Source: Fagopyrum homotropicum (taxonomy: Eukaryota; Streptophyta; Magnoliopsida; Caryophyllales; Polygonaceae). From it: a DNA stretch of 64,000 nucleotides. The stretch is from contig BSWB01000001.1 in NCBI GenBank assembly GCA_033239125.1, positions 9,002,501 through 9,066,500 of the forward strand, read 5' to 3'. Under the pieces are notes generated by a model, which had not been told where the DNA came from, did no database searches, and was given only the letters and a program-made list of their open reading frames with translations. Every line of letters starts with the position of its first letter. Within the stretch, counting starts at the first letter, position 1. This document shows, one piece after another, positions 1-12,451 of this stretch. Position numbers and translations under genes: made by a program.

Positions 1-2859
1 AAATATTAAAAATCAAATTTACAAAACCATATTGCAAATGACCAATCCTCATGTTGTGAAAAATAACCTAGAACATCATAAGGTTGCTTTCTATATATTG
101 TTGAGCACATTTCTTACAAAATAAAAAGGATTAGTGTGTTAATTAGCATTTAGGAAAAAACTGGCGTTTTTCAAAATATGATATTCCATAACTATTATTC
201 AATTTAAATTAATATTAAATGACCAAATCCTCAGGTTGTTATCGAAACTATAAGTTTGTTATCTAAGATTTGGTAATTAATTTTTAGAAAAATAATTAAA
301 ATTTTTATTTTGATTAGGTAAGATATTAAAAATCTACTTTTCCGTAACAATGTAGAACAATTAAAAAAAGATTAAGCTTTAGATTTTTTTAATTAACTAT
401 AATAATAAATTGATAATTAACAGATTTTGTAATCTAATCCAACAAACCTACTATTCCGTAAATCCGTAAAATTACTAAAAGTATAACTATTTGATTTAGT
501 TTTAGTAAAAGAAATTATATAACTTAATTACGAAATTAAATTATAATAATTAAACATACTTTATGTTAGAGTAAATAAAATTATACACCATTTTAGTGAT
601 ACATTTACAATAAATTTTAGGGTAAATAAATAAGGTTTGAGATCAAAATTTGTGTAATGAAAACTAAACAAATTAATTATTTTGAGTTATTATTCTAGGT
701 TCAATTCAAATCGTTTGTCATCACGATGAAACATAAAACAAATTACAACATATACTAAATTTTGATTGTTTTTGAAACAAAATGTAAATAGTTATTGTAT
801 GTGCAACCAATCATTCAAATTACAACATATTGTGTTACAATGTGTTAGCAATAACAAAAATTTTTGGAAATCAAGCTCTTTTCTCCTATATTCAAGTGTT
901 ACTAAAAACCAATAACTTCATACAAACATGAGCTCCATATAAATTTCATTTACCATCATGTTTCTTGATAATGTGCTAATCAACTTTGACTTTTAGAACA
1001 ATACCAAACGAAGATCCTAAACGGCTTATCATACACAAATAAAAATCAAAATATAAAGTACAACATTAGAACAAACAACGATTTAGAAAATATTTTTTAC
1101 AAAAGAAACAGGATTCGAATGATCGGATATCATCCATTGTATAGGCAATACACCTATTAATTCGAAGGGAAAAAGACGATAATTTTCAATATACCAAAAA
1201 CTCGTGGTCGAAGTCACCTTGGAAAGAGTTGGCACCGTGGGATCTCTCACAAAGAGCTCGAAGGGTTGAATTTTACCATCGTCGATGGTCTATATATATA
1301 AATTAATTTACATAATAAATTTAAAATAATAATTTGTTGAGATATGATACGATAACAACGAATCAGTAAAATTGACTTCATGTGGAACGAAGAGATAAGA
1401 TCAAAAAAATAGGACTTCGATTAGATATGATACGTAATTATCTTCTTAAAATATATACAAAATATAAAATGAAAAAAAATCCAATTGTTGCGCATATAGG
1501 AAAAACAAACTTCTATGAAAAGATTAACAATTTATTTTGTAGATTTTCAGTTGGTGATTTTCAATAAAGTCGAGCAGTAAAAAAAGGAATTAAAATATAT
1601 AAAAAATCAAAATCAAATTAATTAATAAAAAAATGAAAAGTTTCAATATATAAATCAGTTTGTTAATTAATTTTTTGAAGAGATTTTGCTGATTGTATAA
1701 AAAGTTCTTATGTTGTAAAATTGTTGAATTTTTTTCACAAACTAATTTTAGGTTATTTAATTTAAAAAAAAGTTTAGACTGACATTAATTATTGAGGGTT
1801 TAGTATTTAAGAAGTTTCAGGATTTCGTACGGATGAGATGAGATCACGTAAAAGATTTTCATTTTGTTATACAAAATTTTAATTTTTTTAATTAATTTCG
1901 TTCGTATTAATTTTTTTGAATTAATATAATTTATTTATGTGCTAACAAACTATTAAGATATTGTAGTTTAATTTAACCTAATTCGAATTTTAATAAAAAT
2001 AAAGTTGAATTAATTTATTTTTTTAATATAGATTGTGGTGGTTAGAATCTAGTATCTCTTAAAATATTATAATTAAAGAATAATTAATAATAATAATGAT
2101 AGTTTAATAACTACTTTAGAAATTTAAAAAAAAAAGTATATTTAGTTGGTTTAGATATGATCTGTTGGAAAAAATATTTACACTGAAAATATAAAAAAAA
2201 CCGTAGAGATTGTGCACATTTTAATTATAATTTTTTTATATTAATATCCAGCCAAATTTACAAAAAAAATAAAATAAATTTGAATTTTAAAAACCAAAAT
2301 AGCATAATATAGTACATGGGTAAATAGGTACAATATTGTACACATTTTAATGAAAATATTGTTTATAAATTGTGGTGGTTAGAAATTTGAATCAATTTTC
2401 TCATGATATTTGGGGATTTTAATAAAAAAAAATTTAATGAAATTTAAACTTTTTAATATAAATTCTGGTGGTTAGGATCTATTATAAAAATTATAATCAA
2501 AATAATTAATAATAATAATAATAATTTACTAATTACTTTAGAGATTAATTAAAATGGCAATTATTTAGTTAAAAATTATAAAATTATTAATTTAGCAGCT
2601 AGTTGGTTATCATATATATATTTTTTTTTTGAAAATTTACTTAGAATTTACGAAAAATATTTTAAAAGTATTAATTTTTAAATTTATTAATTTAGCTAGT
2701 TAGTTAACAAAATCTTTTTATTTTAATTAATAAGATGAATAACACAAAATTTAAATAGAATGCATTTTAGTAAATATTTTAGAAAAAATCCTATGTGGCA
2801 TACCTAGTTAATTGACATGTGGACTTAGTGTCCTTTGTTTTAGTAAGTAATATAGATTT
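1..2859. other. AT-rich intergenic DNA, no gene seen
   Basis: Very AT-rich sequence with frequent stops in all frames and no recognisable protein motif, RNA gene or clear terminal repeats. It is probably decayed transposon sequence. Confidence 0.6.
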
Positions 2860-2860
2860 A

Positions 2861-3112
2861 TGGTATGATTTCTTGTTGAATTTCTAATATGAGTTTGTTG
2901 TATTTATTTTCTGTTATGGTTTCGGGTATGGTTTCAAGTTGAGTTTCTGGTATGAATTTCTGGTTGAGTTTTTTGGTTGAAATTCTAGTATGAGTTTGTG
3001 GTATGAATTTCTAGCCTGGTTTCTAGTTGAGTTTCTGGTATGAGTTTCTAGTATGTGTTCTGATTGAGTTTCTAGTATGGTTTCTGATATGAGTTTCTAG
3101 TATGAGTTTCTA
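2861..3112. repeat. Degenerate minisatellite, GAGTTTCTRGTATG-like units
   Basis: About fifteen imperfect copies of a 13-17 bp unit built from GAGTTTCT and GGTATG / AGTATG stand in a row. A related array in the opposite orientation lies at about 47241-47360, so the motif probably belongs to a dispersed repeat family. Confidence 0.6.
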
Positions 3113-3311
3113 CTAATGTGGCACACTTCTTTTTTCCTAAAAAAAATAAAAAATTAGGTGACGACAATTAAAAAAAAATTGTGGCCGTCAGCACTCACGT
3201 TGGGCACCAGCACCTAAAAAAAGGTACATTTACCAAACGTGTTTACACTATAGGCCTAATTAGTAGAGAAAAATCTCCAAAAAAAAAAAACTACTTAGCA
3301 AATTTGGCCAT

Positions 3312-3748
3312 TTGTCATTAAATTTTGTGTGGCAGAAGAGGTGGGGTACACACCGTTTGTCTAGTTACGTTTCATTATCATGCAATCCAAGTGAAAAGTT
3401 ACGAGCCCATCATGGGACTGCTTACCCAGTTTCGGTCACCACCAGAAAACCCTCGCGGACGAGCGTCCCCTTCGTTCCCTGGTTCACGCCGGCCACACAT
3501 TCGCTCCTTCTGTAGTCCTCCATGAGCAACCACCATATTCAAGACCAACCTCGTCCTTCCCCTTCAAGCAGTAGCAACAACAGGATTATTATCTCGGTGC
3601 AGCTCCAGGCAATGGCCTCTTTCGTCGACAAGGAGTAGCGACAATTGGCACAGGAGTCCCTCGACAATAGGCAACCGCCTCGTGTGCTCCTGGTTTAACA
3701 CACACACAACAGGTGGACGGTGACCCTTCCTTACGTGCTCTTGGATCT
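3312..3748. other. GC-richer segment of unclear origin at the end of the Athila-like element
   Basis: Base composition rises compared with the flanks. Short open frames exist on both strands, but none matches a family I recognise. The plus strand from about 3523 has a readable frame broken by TAG after roughly 39 codons. It is adjacent to the minus-strand gag remnant, so it may be degraded retroelement sequence downstream of gag. Confidence 0.35.
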
Positions 3749-4700
3749 TCAATTGTTGTAGTTCCGGTTGTTGTTGTTGTAGTTGTTGTTCTTGTTCCCT
3801 TGATAATTTCCTCTTCCCACATAATTAACATCTTGCTCCTTTGGTGTTTGTACTTGTGACTTCAATAGCTCCTTCAAAGCCTTAACCTCATTGTTAAGGG
3901 TTGTAAGTTGAGCAACACTAGAGGTAGTAAGATTCAACTGTTGAGCTCCGGATCTGCGACTTCCACCATCAACCCTCTGGTGGGAATATTTCTCAATAGT
4001 TAGAGCTTGTTTTTCAACAAACTCCCTTGCATCGTCAACTCTCATATCCATAAATGCTCTAGCAGAAAAGGATTGGATTTTGAATTGAGTTTCCTCGTCA
4101 AAATCCTTGAAATAAATTTCCAACAGCTCAAGTTTTGAAATCCCATGATGATGGCAATCTAATAAAAGGACTTTTAACCTTTCCCATGATTTAAATAGAC
4201 GCTCATCGTCTTTCATATCAAAAGCATTTATTTTACCTCTCAAATCCGCTATTTTTGATGGCGGAAAGAACTTGGTGAGAAATTCCGAAGTCATCCCCTC
4301 CCATGTATTAACTCTTTCGGATGGAAGTGATTGATACCAAGCAAGTTTTTTATCCTTCAAAGAGAAAAAGAAAGGCCGCAACTTGCAGTTATTATTCTTC
4401 ACACTTGTAGGTCTCAAAGACTCAATGAGAATCTAATAACTCTGTAAATGTTGATGTGGAGATTCTCGCTCTAATCCTCCAGACTGACTTTGTCGGATCA
4501 TAGTAATAACTTGAGGTCCAAACTCATAATCCTGTTCAGCCGGATCCCCTAAATTAACGCCCGGACAGCGTGTTTGTTGAACGGGATCCATTCTTTGACC
4601 TAACGTTTGCGGCTCATCCACAAACGGCTCATTCCTCACATTTCTAGCTGGAAAACGAGGTGGTGGTACAATAACAGGTACAGGTGGATCAACCACAACT
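3749..4700 (-). pseudogene. Athila/Tat-type Ty3-gypsy gag remnant
   Basis: The minus strand encodes a Retrotrans_gag-type capsid domain. Readable landmarks in order are PHQHLQSY, then LKDKKLAWYQSLPSE, WEGMTSEFLTKFFPPSK, and an Asn-rich tail with NYNN repeats. The gag protein would form the particle that packages element RNA. A TAG stop just after HLQSY (near 4432) interrupts the frame and no zinc knuckle, protease or polymerase follows, so the element is dead and truncated on its 3' side. The tRNA-Asp-type primer site and LTR at 5077-6060 lie upstream in the right orientation. Family assignment rests on motif memory. Confidence 0.8.
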
Positions 4701-5076
4701 CGGGCATTACCTCATTGCCCTTCTCGTAGCAACCGAACTGCTTCTTGTATCTCGGCCATGTCGCCCCAAAGTGCTTCTTCTCTAGCACGTGCATCTGCTC
4801 TCTACTTAGCTAGAGCGTCATCACGTAACTGTAACTGATCAAGAGCATCATCCAACTCAGCTTGGAGATCTCTTTCCTTATCATTCCTAGCATCCATTTT
4901 AGCTTCCTTAAGTCTTCTTCTGTAAGTCTTTTCTGGTTCAGGATCGTAGATAACGATTTCTTTACTAGTTCGAGACCTTCACATAAACCTAAAGAAAGGT
5001 CTTGCAAGAACACTCAAGTAGAATGATCAATAGCAACAAGGGCAACAACCCTAAGACAACCAAATACCGGCTTGAG
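4701..5076 (-). other. Leader and gag N-terminal region of the Athila-like element
   Basis: This stretch lies between the primer-binding site and the recognisable capsid domain. Its minus strand has a charged, Lys/Glu-rich open stretch at about 4810-5013, consistent with an untranslated leader or gag N-terminus. No diagnostic motif was seen. Confidence 0.4.
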
Positions 5077-5094
5077 TCCCCGGCAACGACGCCA
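5077..5094 (-). other. Primer-binding site, tRNA-Asp type
   Basis: The plus strand reads tccccggcaacgacgcca, which matches the 3' end of plant tRNA-Asp (TCCCCGGCAACGGCGCCA as remembered) with one difference. A minus-strand element would therefore prime reverse transcription here. Athila-type elements typically use this primer. It sits 5 bp from the inferred LTR edge at 5100. Confidence 0.75.
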
Positions 5095-5099
5095 AAATT

Positions 5100-6060
5100 T
5101 GTTCACTCCAAAACGTGTGCAGAATAAGCCTTAAATTTATACCAAGAATAAAAGCAAATAAGAGAACCCGTAGTGTACGGATCGATTGCAATACAAGCAG
5201 GTACTACAGGGTCGAACACAAGGACTAAGACAAAATCAAGCAACGGTATATAACATTAGGTTGTTTATGCAAAAACTCGAGCAACAAGAACAATGAATGA
5301 TAATCAGATAAGGGAATGCAGATTCTAGAGATCATGGTATCCATTTGTGGTTTCGACTCAAGATTCTCAAGGATAAATGCGGACAAAACTGAGGTTGCAA
5401 AGGGAAGGTATTTCTACGATGGGGATAGATCACCGGGTAAGTATCACCATCCACTATCCCAAACCAAAGATCCTATCACCGGATAAGTCTCAATGAACTA
5501 AGGGAAGGTACAAGCACTCAAACCAACATCTCTTAACCTAAGGGAACAAAACTAACCATCACCGGATAAATCTCAAGTTAACTCTCAAAGGTAGGATGAA
5601 GACACACTCAAACCCTAACAAAGGATAAACTTTTGTTACCTAACACTCATCATCATAGGTAATCAAGCAAAGGAATCACCGGGTAAATCTCTTCATAGGC
5701 TTGAATATAAACCAGGAAAGGTGCAACAACGATATGATTTAGCAAAGTATAACCTAAACTCAAGATCGGGCAAGTATTGGGCAATCTCGTGTAGTTCTTA
5801 TCGATCTCACTCGAGATGCCTCCAAGAACAGACCGAGACAGGTTTTGGTTTAGGGTTAACTCAGCTTTCAAGGTCCACTCACGATAAAGGTTCACTCTTT
5901 CATCGTCTATACCACAACATTCAACTAATCACCCTAAAATCGCAAAGGGTTTAGCCAACAATCATCATGTTCAAACAATCAAATAGTATATCAAGTATCC
6001 AAGAAAAGGGAACTTTTATGTTTTTGCGTTTTTGTGGATGAAACGTAAAATATACATACA
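5100..6060 (-). mobile_element. LTR of the Athila-like element (right border approximate)
   Basis: On the minus strand the segment ends in ...GTGAACA right before the primer site, as expected for the 3' end of a 5' LTR. It includes a stretch near 5160-5225 (cggatcgattgcaatac, acagggtcgaacac) that I associate with Athila-type LTRs. The far border was not found: no clear TG/CA terminus or target duplication is visible, and the second LTR is absent from the window. Confidence 0.55.
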
Positions 6061-6071
6061 TTATTTAAATT

Positions 6072-6235
6072 AATGGACAAGCGGGATTGAGTCCATCCCA
6101 ACCCAACCCGATCCCAGCCGGGATAGGATCAAGTGGGATTCAATACCTAAGGCCCGTTCCAATCCCGTACCATGTAAAATAGTCAGGACGGGACTGAGAC
6201 CTCAATCCCATATTAGCCCGTCTCATGTTCACCCC
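6072..6235. mobile_element. hAT-like MITE fragment
   Basis: Short GC-rich segment rich in GGGA/TCCC words that ends in CATGTTCACCCCTA. The reverse complement, TAGGGGTGAACATG, resembles hAT-type terminal repeats seen elsewhere in this window. A matching left end is missing, so this is a truncated copy. Confidence 0.4.
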
Positions 6236-6239
6236 TAGT

Positions 6240-7600
6240 TTATCGGCTCTTGTCGGCTTGAGATCAGCTCCACTACGCACTTAATATTGTAGTTTTAATT
6301 TGGATTTGAAAATCGTAAGTACGAATCCAAATTGCTTAGTTCAGGTCACAAATAAAAACTTTGACCGATACGTCTAACAACAACCTAAAATAAAAAGAAA
6401 AATTGTGCTATATAAACATCGAGAGGTTTTTCATTTTCAAGTTTTTCCAGCAGAAACTCTATTTTATAAGTACAAATTTACATTCTGAAAGTTTTAAAAA
6501 CTTTTTTATTTATAATTACTTTTTTTCTTATATATAATCAATACAATTCTCTCCATTGTAAATTATCTTATAATCTATTTTAAATTTGTGTACTGTAGAG
6601 TGTAGGCTATAGCCTCCTTTTTTTACTTTTTATGAGCAATGATACGGGCTATACAAAATTATACATCCATTATTTGGTTAGTTATTATTATAATTGTTGT
6701 TGTTATTATATTTTTATAACACAAAATATATTGGTATGTTATGAAAATCGGTTTAAATAAAAAAACTAATAGAATTAAAAACGACAAAATCAAATTATAA
6801 TTGGAATTAGTTTGATGTTAAAATGACTTTTCAAATTTCCCTTTGATATGAAGATCAATTATTAACGAAAATTCCTATAAGATTTATAAGTTGTGAGCAA
6901 CTAGTGCAATTTTACGAACTTTGCACGGATAATTTTTTCAACATTTTTTTTACATAAAATATATTTTTATAATTATATTTTCTAACCATTATAATTAAAA
7001 TTTTATTTTTTAATTAATTATAACATAATATATTGTAATTTTCAGTAATTTAAAATTTATATTTGAAAAAAATCTTTCTATATCGAGTAATATGCATTTA
7101 GAAGGTAAAAATACTAATTAAATAAATATTATCTTTTTAAATTAGTAATATTTTATTTTTTCTTAGTTTATATGGTAAAAATAATGAAATTTATAATAAA
7201 AATACAAAATAAAATATAATAAAAATTAAATTATAATAAAATGACATATGTCATCCGATGTATAAACAAATAACACGTGGTTTTAAGTGTTTTTGATTTT
7301 ATATATTATATAGATATAAAACGATATGGGTTACATTCACATTTATTTCAAATTTTAATTTATCAATATCAAATGATTTCTATATGCACTTAATTCAAAA
7401 TCTAAAATGAAAATTCAAAAGTATTACTCGTATGATGAATCAATTACTATTAGGTTTTTGGTAATTAATTTATTGTCTATCAACACCAATAGTAAAAATC
7501 TATTTATTACCTTATTTTTGATATTTGTCCTTAATTACATACAATGTTCTTCATTTTGATAGGCTATGCTACTTTTTCTCCCCCAACATTCAAATACTTC
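6240..7600. other. AT-rich upstream region of the first UGT gene
   Basis: No gene or mobile element boundary was recognised. The region presumably contains the UGT promoter, but the density of TA-rich words makes any TATA assignment arbitrary. Confidence 0.5.
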
Positions 7601-7671
7601 ATTCCTTCCATCTTCCTCAGTGAGGGGAAAAAAGCAACATATTTCATCTCAACATTATTGTCCGCCGGAAA

Positions 7672-9383
7672 ATGACGTCATTCACCGGCGGGACACACAT
7701 CCTCGTAATCCCATACCCAGCACAAGGCCACATGATCCCTCTATTAGACCTAACTCACCACCTCCTAACCCACAACAACCTCACCGTCACAATCGTCGTA
7801 ACCCCCGGCAACCACCACCTCCTCCAACCCCTCCTCTCTCACCACCCCTCCACCGCCATCTCCGCTCTCATTCTTCCCTTCCCGGAACATCCTTCCCTCC
7901 CCTCCGGCGCCGAGAATACCAAAGACCTTCCTCCTGCCGCCTTCATCGCCGTCATGTCTGCCCTTTGCAAACTCAAAACACCTCTCCTCCGGTGGTTTTC
8001 CACCCACACTAACCCGCCGTCGGTCATCATCTCCGACATGTTCCTCGGCTGGACCAATCAAATCGCCGAACAACTACAAATAAAACGCATCGTTTTCTCG
8101 CCTTCTGGAGCTCTAGCTCTCTCCGTCATGCATTCTCTCTGGAAACGACAGCCAAATTTACCCACAGATGAAAACGCCGTCGTTTCGTTTGAAGATATTC
8201 CCGGTAAACCGTCGTTTAAATGCTACCAAGTTTCCGGTATGTACCGTTCATACCTGGCAGGTTCACCGGAGACGGGGTTCTTAAGAGGAGAATTCCTAGC
8301 CAATATGGCTAGCTGGGGATTTGTGATTAATACATTCACTGAGTTGGAGCAGGATTATTTGACCCATATGAAAAGTGATTTGGGTCATGATCGGGTTTGG
8401 GCCGTCGGCCCGGTTTTACCACCGGAGAATGAAGTGGGCTACGGGCCTAAGGTGAGAGGTGGGTCCTGTCCGGGTGACGTGGAGGTGTTGAATTGGCTTG
8501 ATGGTTGTGGGGAAGATGAAGTTATATATGTTTGCTTTGGGAGTCAAGCTTATTTGACTAATGAGCAAATGGAGGTTTTAGCATTTGGACTAGAGAGGAG
8601 TGGGGTTCGCTTTCTATGGAAGATTAAGGAGCCTAGCAATGGACACGTGTCACCCGAGAAGTTTTCGAAGTTGCCTCCCGGGTTCGAGGATCGAGTTGCG
8701 GGCAAAGGTCTTGTCGTTCGAGGATGGGCTCCACAGGTAATCCTGCCTACATGTCTAAACTATTAGACTCATATTGTTAATTGGTTTTAAATGTTTTAAA
8801 TGCCGAAATTTGATGATCGAGTTTTAATGCTAAGGTGTTGATACTAAGACATAGAGCGGTGGGTGCGTTCTTGACACATTGTGGATGGAACTCGGTGTTG
8901 GAAGGGCTAAGCGCGGGAGTCATGATGTTGACATGGCCGCTTGGTGCTGACCAATACTCGGATGCAATATTGTTGGTGGATAAGCTCAAGGTTGGGGTTA
9001 GGGTTGGCGAGGGTACGAATTCACTTCCTGACCCGGATGAGTTGGGTCGGATCTTGGCTGGTTCGGTGAGTGGTGCATGCAAGGAGCATAGAGCAAGGGC
9101 AAATGAGCTCAAGAAGATGGCCAAAGAAGCAACAAGTGATGGTGGTAGCTCCTTAGAGGAGTTGGATGGGTTTGTCAAGCATTTGTCACAATTGCCCAAA
9201 TCGGTTAGTTTTTGCTCAAAGTTTAAATTTCTAACCTGAACCGGTACCGTAAGTTTGTTTTTATTAGTTAGTTTTAACTTGATTACTCTGATATTGTTTA
9301 TCTAATTGATTTAGGACGTAGATGCAATTCGCAAATGGGTCGAGGTACAAGAAGTTGGGAGGGACAACCATATCTTACCATGA
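7672..9383 (+). CDS. UDP-glycosyltransferase, UGT89-like (paralogue 1)
   Basis: Family 1 glycosyltransferase that would move glucose from UDP-glucose to a small cytosolic acceptor such as a phenolic or flavonoid. Exons are 7672-8736, 8835-9203 and 9315-9383, giving 500 residues; all joins are phase 0 with GT-AG introns of 98 and 111 bp. The N-terminus has the acceptor-side catalytic His20 in PYPAQGH and its partner Asp122 in IISDMFLGWT. The PSPG donor-binding box runs from W352 to Q395, is split by intron 1 right after WAPQ, contains HCGWNS and ends in ADQ, where the final Gln suits UDP-glucose. GWAPQ, DLPP and FLGWT resemble Arabidopsis UGT89B1. The ATG in aaATGACGTCA is chosen because the paralogues at 24152 and 33642 start the same way. 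The short last exon adds 22 residues. The acceptor cannot be read from sequence. No disabling change was seen. Confidence 0.93.
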
Positions 9384-9501
9384 GTTTAGCCAAATTTAAC
9401 GCTAGAAATTTACATATGTATGTATTTCATGAATTTACATTGGTGATTGATTCACCGACAAGTTAAAATCAGGGGAGGTTGAATAGAGGTAAATTCTAGA
9501 G

Positions 9502-9818
9502 TAAATTACACAAAATCACCTTTTATTTACCTTTTTTATTATATATTTTTTAATTAACCGCCTTCTATTTACTTCACGTTGTCCTTGCAACTTTCAATCC
9601 ATTCTCTTAATTGTTTCATCATCACATGGCGCATTGAAGGAAGGCGCAATATCACTCTTGGCTCACGTGGACAGTTTGTTCATTAACAAAATAGGGACAA
9701 GGTAAGTGAGGTGGTTGTTTGTTTATCAAAGTATAATTAAAGGCGGTTTATTAAAAAAAAATATATAAAAGGTGATTAAGTGAAAAAAAATTAAATGAGA
9801 GGTGGTTTTGAGTAATAA
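9502..9818. mobile_element. Mutator-like MITE, 317 bp
   Basis: The ends form long imperfect inverted repeats (left TAAATTACACAAAATCACC, right complement TTATTACTCAAAACCACC). Flanking 9-mers ATTCTAGAG and ATTCTTGAT match at 7 of 9 positions, consistent with a Mutator-type 9-bp target duplication that has decayed. It lies in the 3' flank of the first UGT. Confidence 0.6.
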
Positions 9819-10089
9819 ATTCTTGATATTTTGAAATTTGCATTATGTAAGATGTGATGTAACTTCCATGTTTACTTGCGTAATGGTATTTTCTATGGTT
9901 TAGCATGTATACTTATGTAATGAATTTTTTTGAGAAAGTTATATACATGGTTTTTGTTTTATTTACGGGAAAAATTTTGTATTTCGACGGCGTTTAATGG
10001 AGGTTGGCGTCCAAATTTTTAAATTCGTTTTTGTTTATAATTATTCATATTTTATTCCAAGTATTATTGTCGTGGATTATGTGTGACAT

Positions 10090-10403
10090 TAAGCATGTCC
10101 ACGGGTCGGACCTGTTGGGGTAGGGGTCGACCGTCGGGTCATGGGTCAGACCCGACGGGTTGACTTTTTTCAAACCCGATTTTTTTTAAAAAACAGAAAA
10201 GAAAAGGGATCGTTGGCAGGTCGACTCGCCAATGGGTTTGCCCAACGGCTAAAATAGCCATTGGGTTCGAATTTTATATATATTTTTTTCAAAATTGACC
10301 GTTGGCGGTTGACTCGCCGGGTCTGCGGGTAAGATCACCTCGACCCTTACCCGCACCCGTAACCCGTTGGGTCTGTATAATCCGTGACCCGTGGATACGC
10401 TTA
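10090..10403. mobile_element. hAT-like MITE, 314 bp
   Basis: Terminal inverted repeats TAAGCATGTCCACGGGTCGG on the left and, reversed, TAAGCGTATCCACGGGTCACGG-like on the right. Flanking 8-mers tgtgacat and cgtgactt match at 6 of 8, fitting the 8-bp duplication made by hAT transposases. There is no coding capacity. Confidence 0.7.
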
Positions 10404-10844
10404 CGTGACTTAGTAGCGGTCGTGTGTTTGTTGTCGTAGATCCAACATTAACGACCACAGATGTTAGCACAAGAAATAGATTGTACCTTAATTATATATA
10501 CTAGAATGTTCTCGTCTGTGCACAAGGCTAGTATGTTCAAATTTCAGATTTAATAACAATACTAATCTTCATTATTTGATTTACTAACTTGTCATAATTT
10601 TATAAATTTGACAGAAGATAGGGAAACGGACCAAAGCTGTGGATTGACGTTATCAGTTATCAATTTTAAAAATATGTTATAATAAGAAAAAAAAATTGGA
10701 AAAAATTAAAATACATAAAATTATTGAGATTTTACCATTACGACGAATACTCTTTTTTTTTTTTTATATAGATCAACTAAAAAGTGTGTATTGTTTAATA
10801 TAAACGCTATTGAACAAATGACTGTAGAGGCATCTATGTTAGAG

Positions 10845-11006
10845 TAGACATGTTCAAATTCGGGCAACCCGGTCCACCTAACCCAGAAAAACGGCCGGGT
10901 ATGAACATGGGAACAAGTCCGGACGGGCTGAAAAGCCCGGTCCGCCGGCCGGATCGGGACAAGGCCTTAGGCCTGAGCTGACCGAAAATCCCGGCTCGTC
11001 AGCCCG
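10845..11006. mobile_element. Truncated hAT-like MITE, left end
   Basis: Begins TAGACATGTTCAAATTCGGG, like the hAT MITE ends in this window, and continues with GGCCGG-rich sequence. The right end is missing and the next element starts at 11031. The short match at 19425-19437 (gtacatatcta) looks like a right end of the same family. Confidence 0.5.
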
Positions 11007-11030
11007 GTAAAAAAATATAAAATAAAAAAA

Positions 11031-11980
11031 GGTTAAACAATCCAAAATAATATCAGCTATCGACATTGAACCGAAAATAATACGAACTTTGAAAATTATT
11101 AGAAGCGATACAAACTATCAATGTATTTACCAATAATAACACGTCATACTTTTCCGGCAAAAACTCTAGCTCCGGCGATGACGTGGCAGCCGGAATGTTA
11201 CATGTCATCAAATAAATGGATTAAATGTGTGATGTGAATTTTATTTTTCAAAAAATTAGTTTAATAATATTTAAAATATTAAAAAATAAAATATTTAATA
11301 TTTTTAAATAATATTTTTTAAAAATATTTGTACAATTTTTTTTCAAAAATTTTTTTGTAAAAAAAAAATTTTAAATAAAGTTTGAACATTTTTTTAAACA
11401 GGTTTGTAAAAAAATGTAAGAATATTTTTGTTTATGAAATTTTTTTTATAAAAAAATTTGTTCAAAAAAATTCAGATGTTTTTTTAACAAATTATTTTTT
11501 TAGAATTAATGTTTTCAATTTATACAAAAATTCGAAAATTAATCTGATTAAAAAAACATTATATTTTTATATTTTTTGAAAAAAAAGTATTATTACATTT
11601 TTACAAATCTAATTTTGAAAAATTTCAAACATTATTTTAAAAAATTATTTTTTTAAAATTAATATTTGTGAAATTTTTTTAAAAAAATTATTATTTAAAA
11701 TTTTAAAAATAATATTTTTTATTTTTTCTAATATTTAAATGTTATGAAATTGTTTTTTTTTAAAAATAAAACCCACATCACACATTTAACCCATTTATTT
11801 GATTACATGTAACATTCCGGCTGCCATGTCATCGCCGGAGCTAGGGTATTTGCCGGAAAATATATGACGCATTATTTTTGGTAAATACATTGTTAGTTTG
11901 TATCGGCCCTAGCAATTTTCAAAGTTCGTATTATTTTCGGTTCAATGTTGATAGTTGATATTATTTTGGGTTATTTTTCC
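11031..11980. mobile_element. Foldback / Mutator-like element with ~220-bp inverted repeats
   Basis: The left arm from 11031 is repeated in inverse orientation up to 11980 for about 220 bp: shared blocks include ACATTGAACCGAAAATAATA, CTAGCTCCGGCGATGAC and CAGCCGGAATGTTACATGT. The centre is extremely AT-rich. Ends start GGTTAAACAATCC / GGAAAAATAACCC. No clear 9-bp target duplication flanks it, and its right edge abuts a copia LTR that lacks its first 15 or so bases. Confidence 0.75.
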
Positions 11981-12436
11981 TAAATCTTATATGTGGGCTT
12001 ACATATTATAATACAAGATTATATTATATGGTTATTTGTTAGCGGTTGTCTAAAGTGATTTGATTAAGTCAAGCCCGTTGACTCTAATTAAGTGGTATGT
12101 GCTTAATGAGTGAATATCAGATTTTGGCCCAATAGCCTTAATGCGATTCTATTAGTTCAATTTATAAAGAATATTAAGTTATGGTCCTCAATACGTCAAA
12201 TCAATCTACCGTTTTCCATTCTCTACCCTTAAGAGAGAAAATCTAAAGAAACCCTAAGGAGATTTGACTAGGGAAGACGATATACCTGCGGCGCTCTTTT
12301 AGATTGTAGATTCCGCACTAAAGATTGATTTGATTGTTGCGCTATGGAACCAGGTATGCAATTTCGATTCCTTACTAACTCAAGCATGATTTTGTTCCTC
12401 AATGTTTATGGTTTAGGGGATTTAATTATTTCAACA
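11981..12436 (+). repeat. 5' LTR of copia element
   Basis: Direct repeat of 18117-18435 by visual alignment. It ends ...ttcaaca just before the primer site. The first 15 or so bases seen in the 3' LTR (tgtaagatttattta) are absent because the foldback element abuts here. Confidence 0.8.
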
Positions 12437-12451
12437 AGTAATATTAGAGCC
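12437..12451 (+). other. Degraded primer-binding site, initiator tRNA-Met type
   Basis: agtaatattagagcc sits immediately after the LTR where copia elements carry TGGTATCAGAGCC. The related remnant at 29646 reads agtagtatcaaatcc, which is closer to the expected site. Confidence 0.55.

Noticed and set aside
7566..8073. Long open frames overlapping UGT exon 1 in other frames and on the minus strand
   Set aside because: They mirror the GC-rich third positions of the real exon, have Pro/His/Arg- or Gly-rich nonsense composition, and similar shadows occur at 24359-24565 and 33574-34087.
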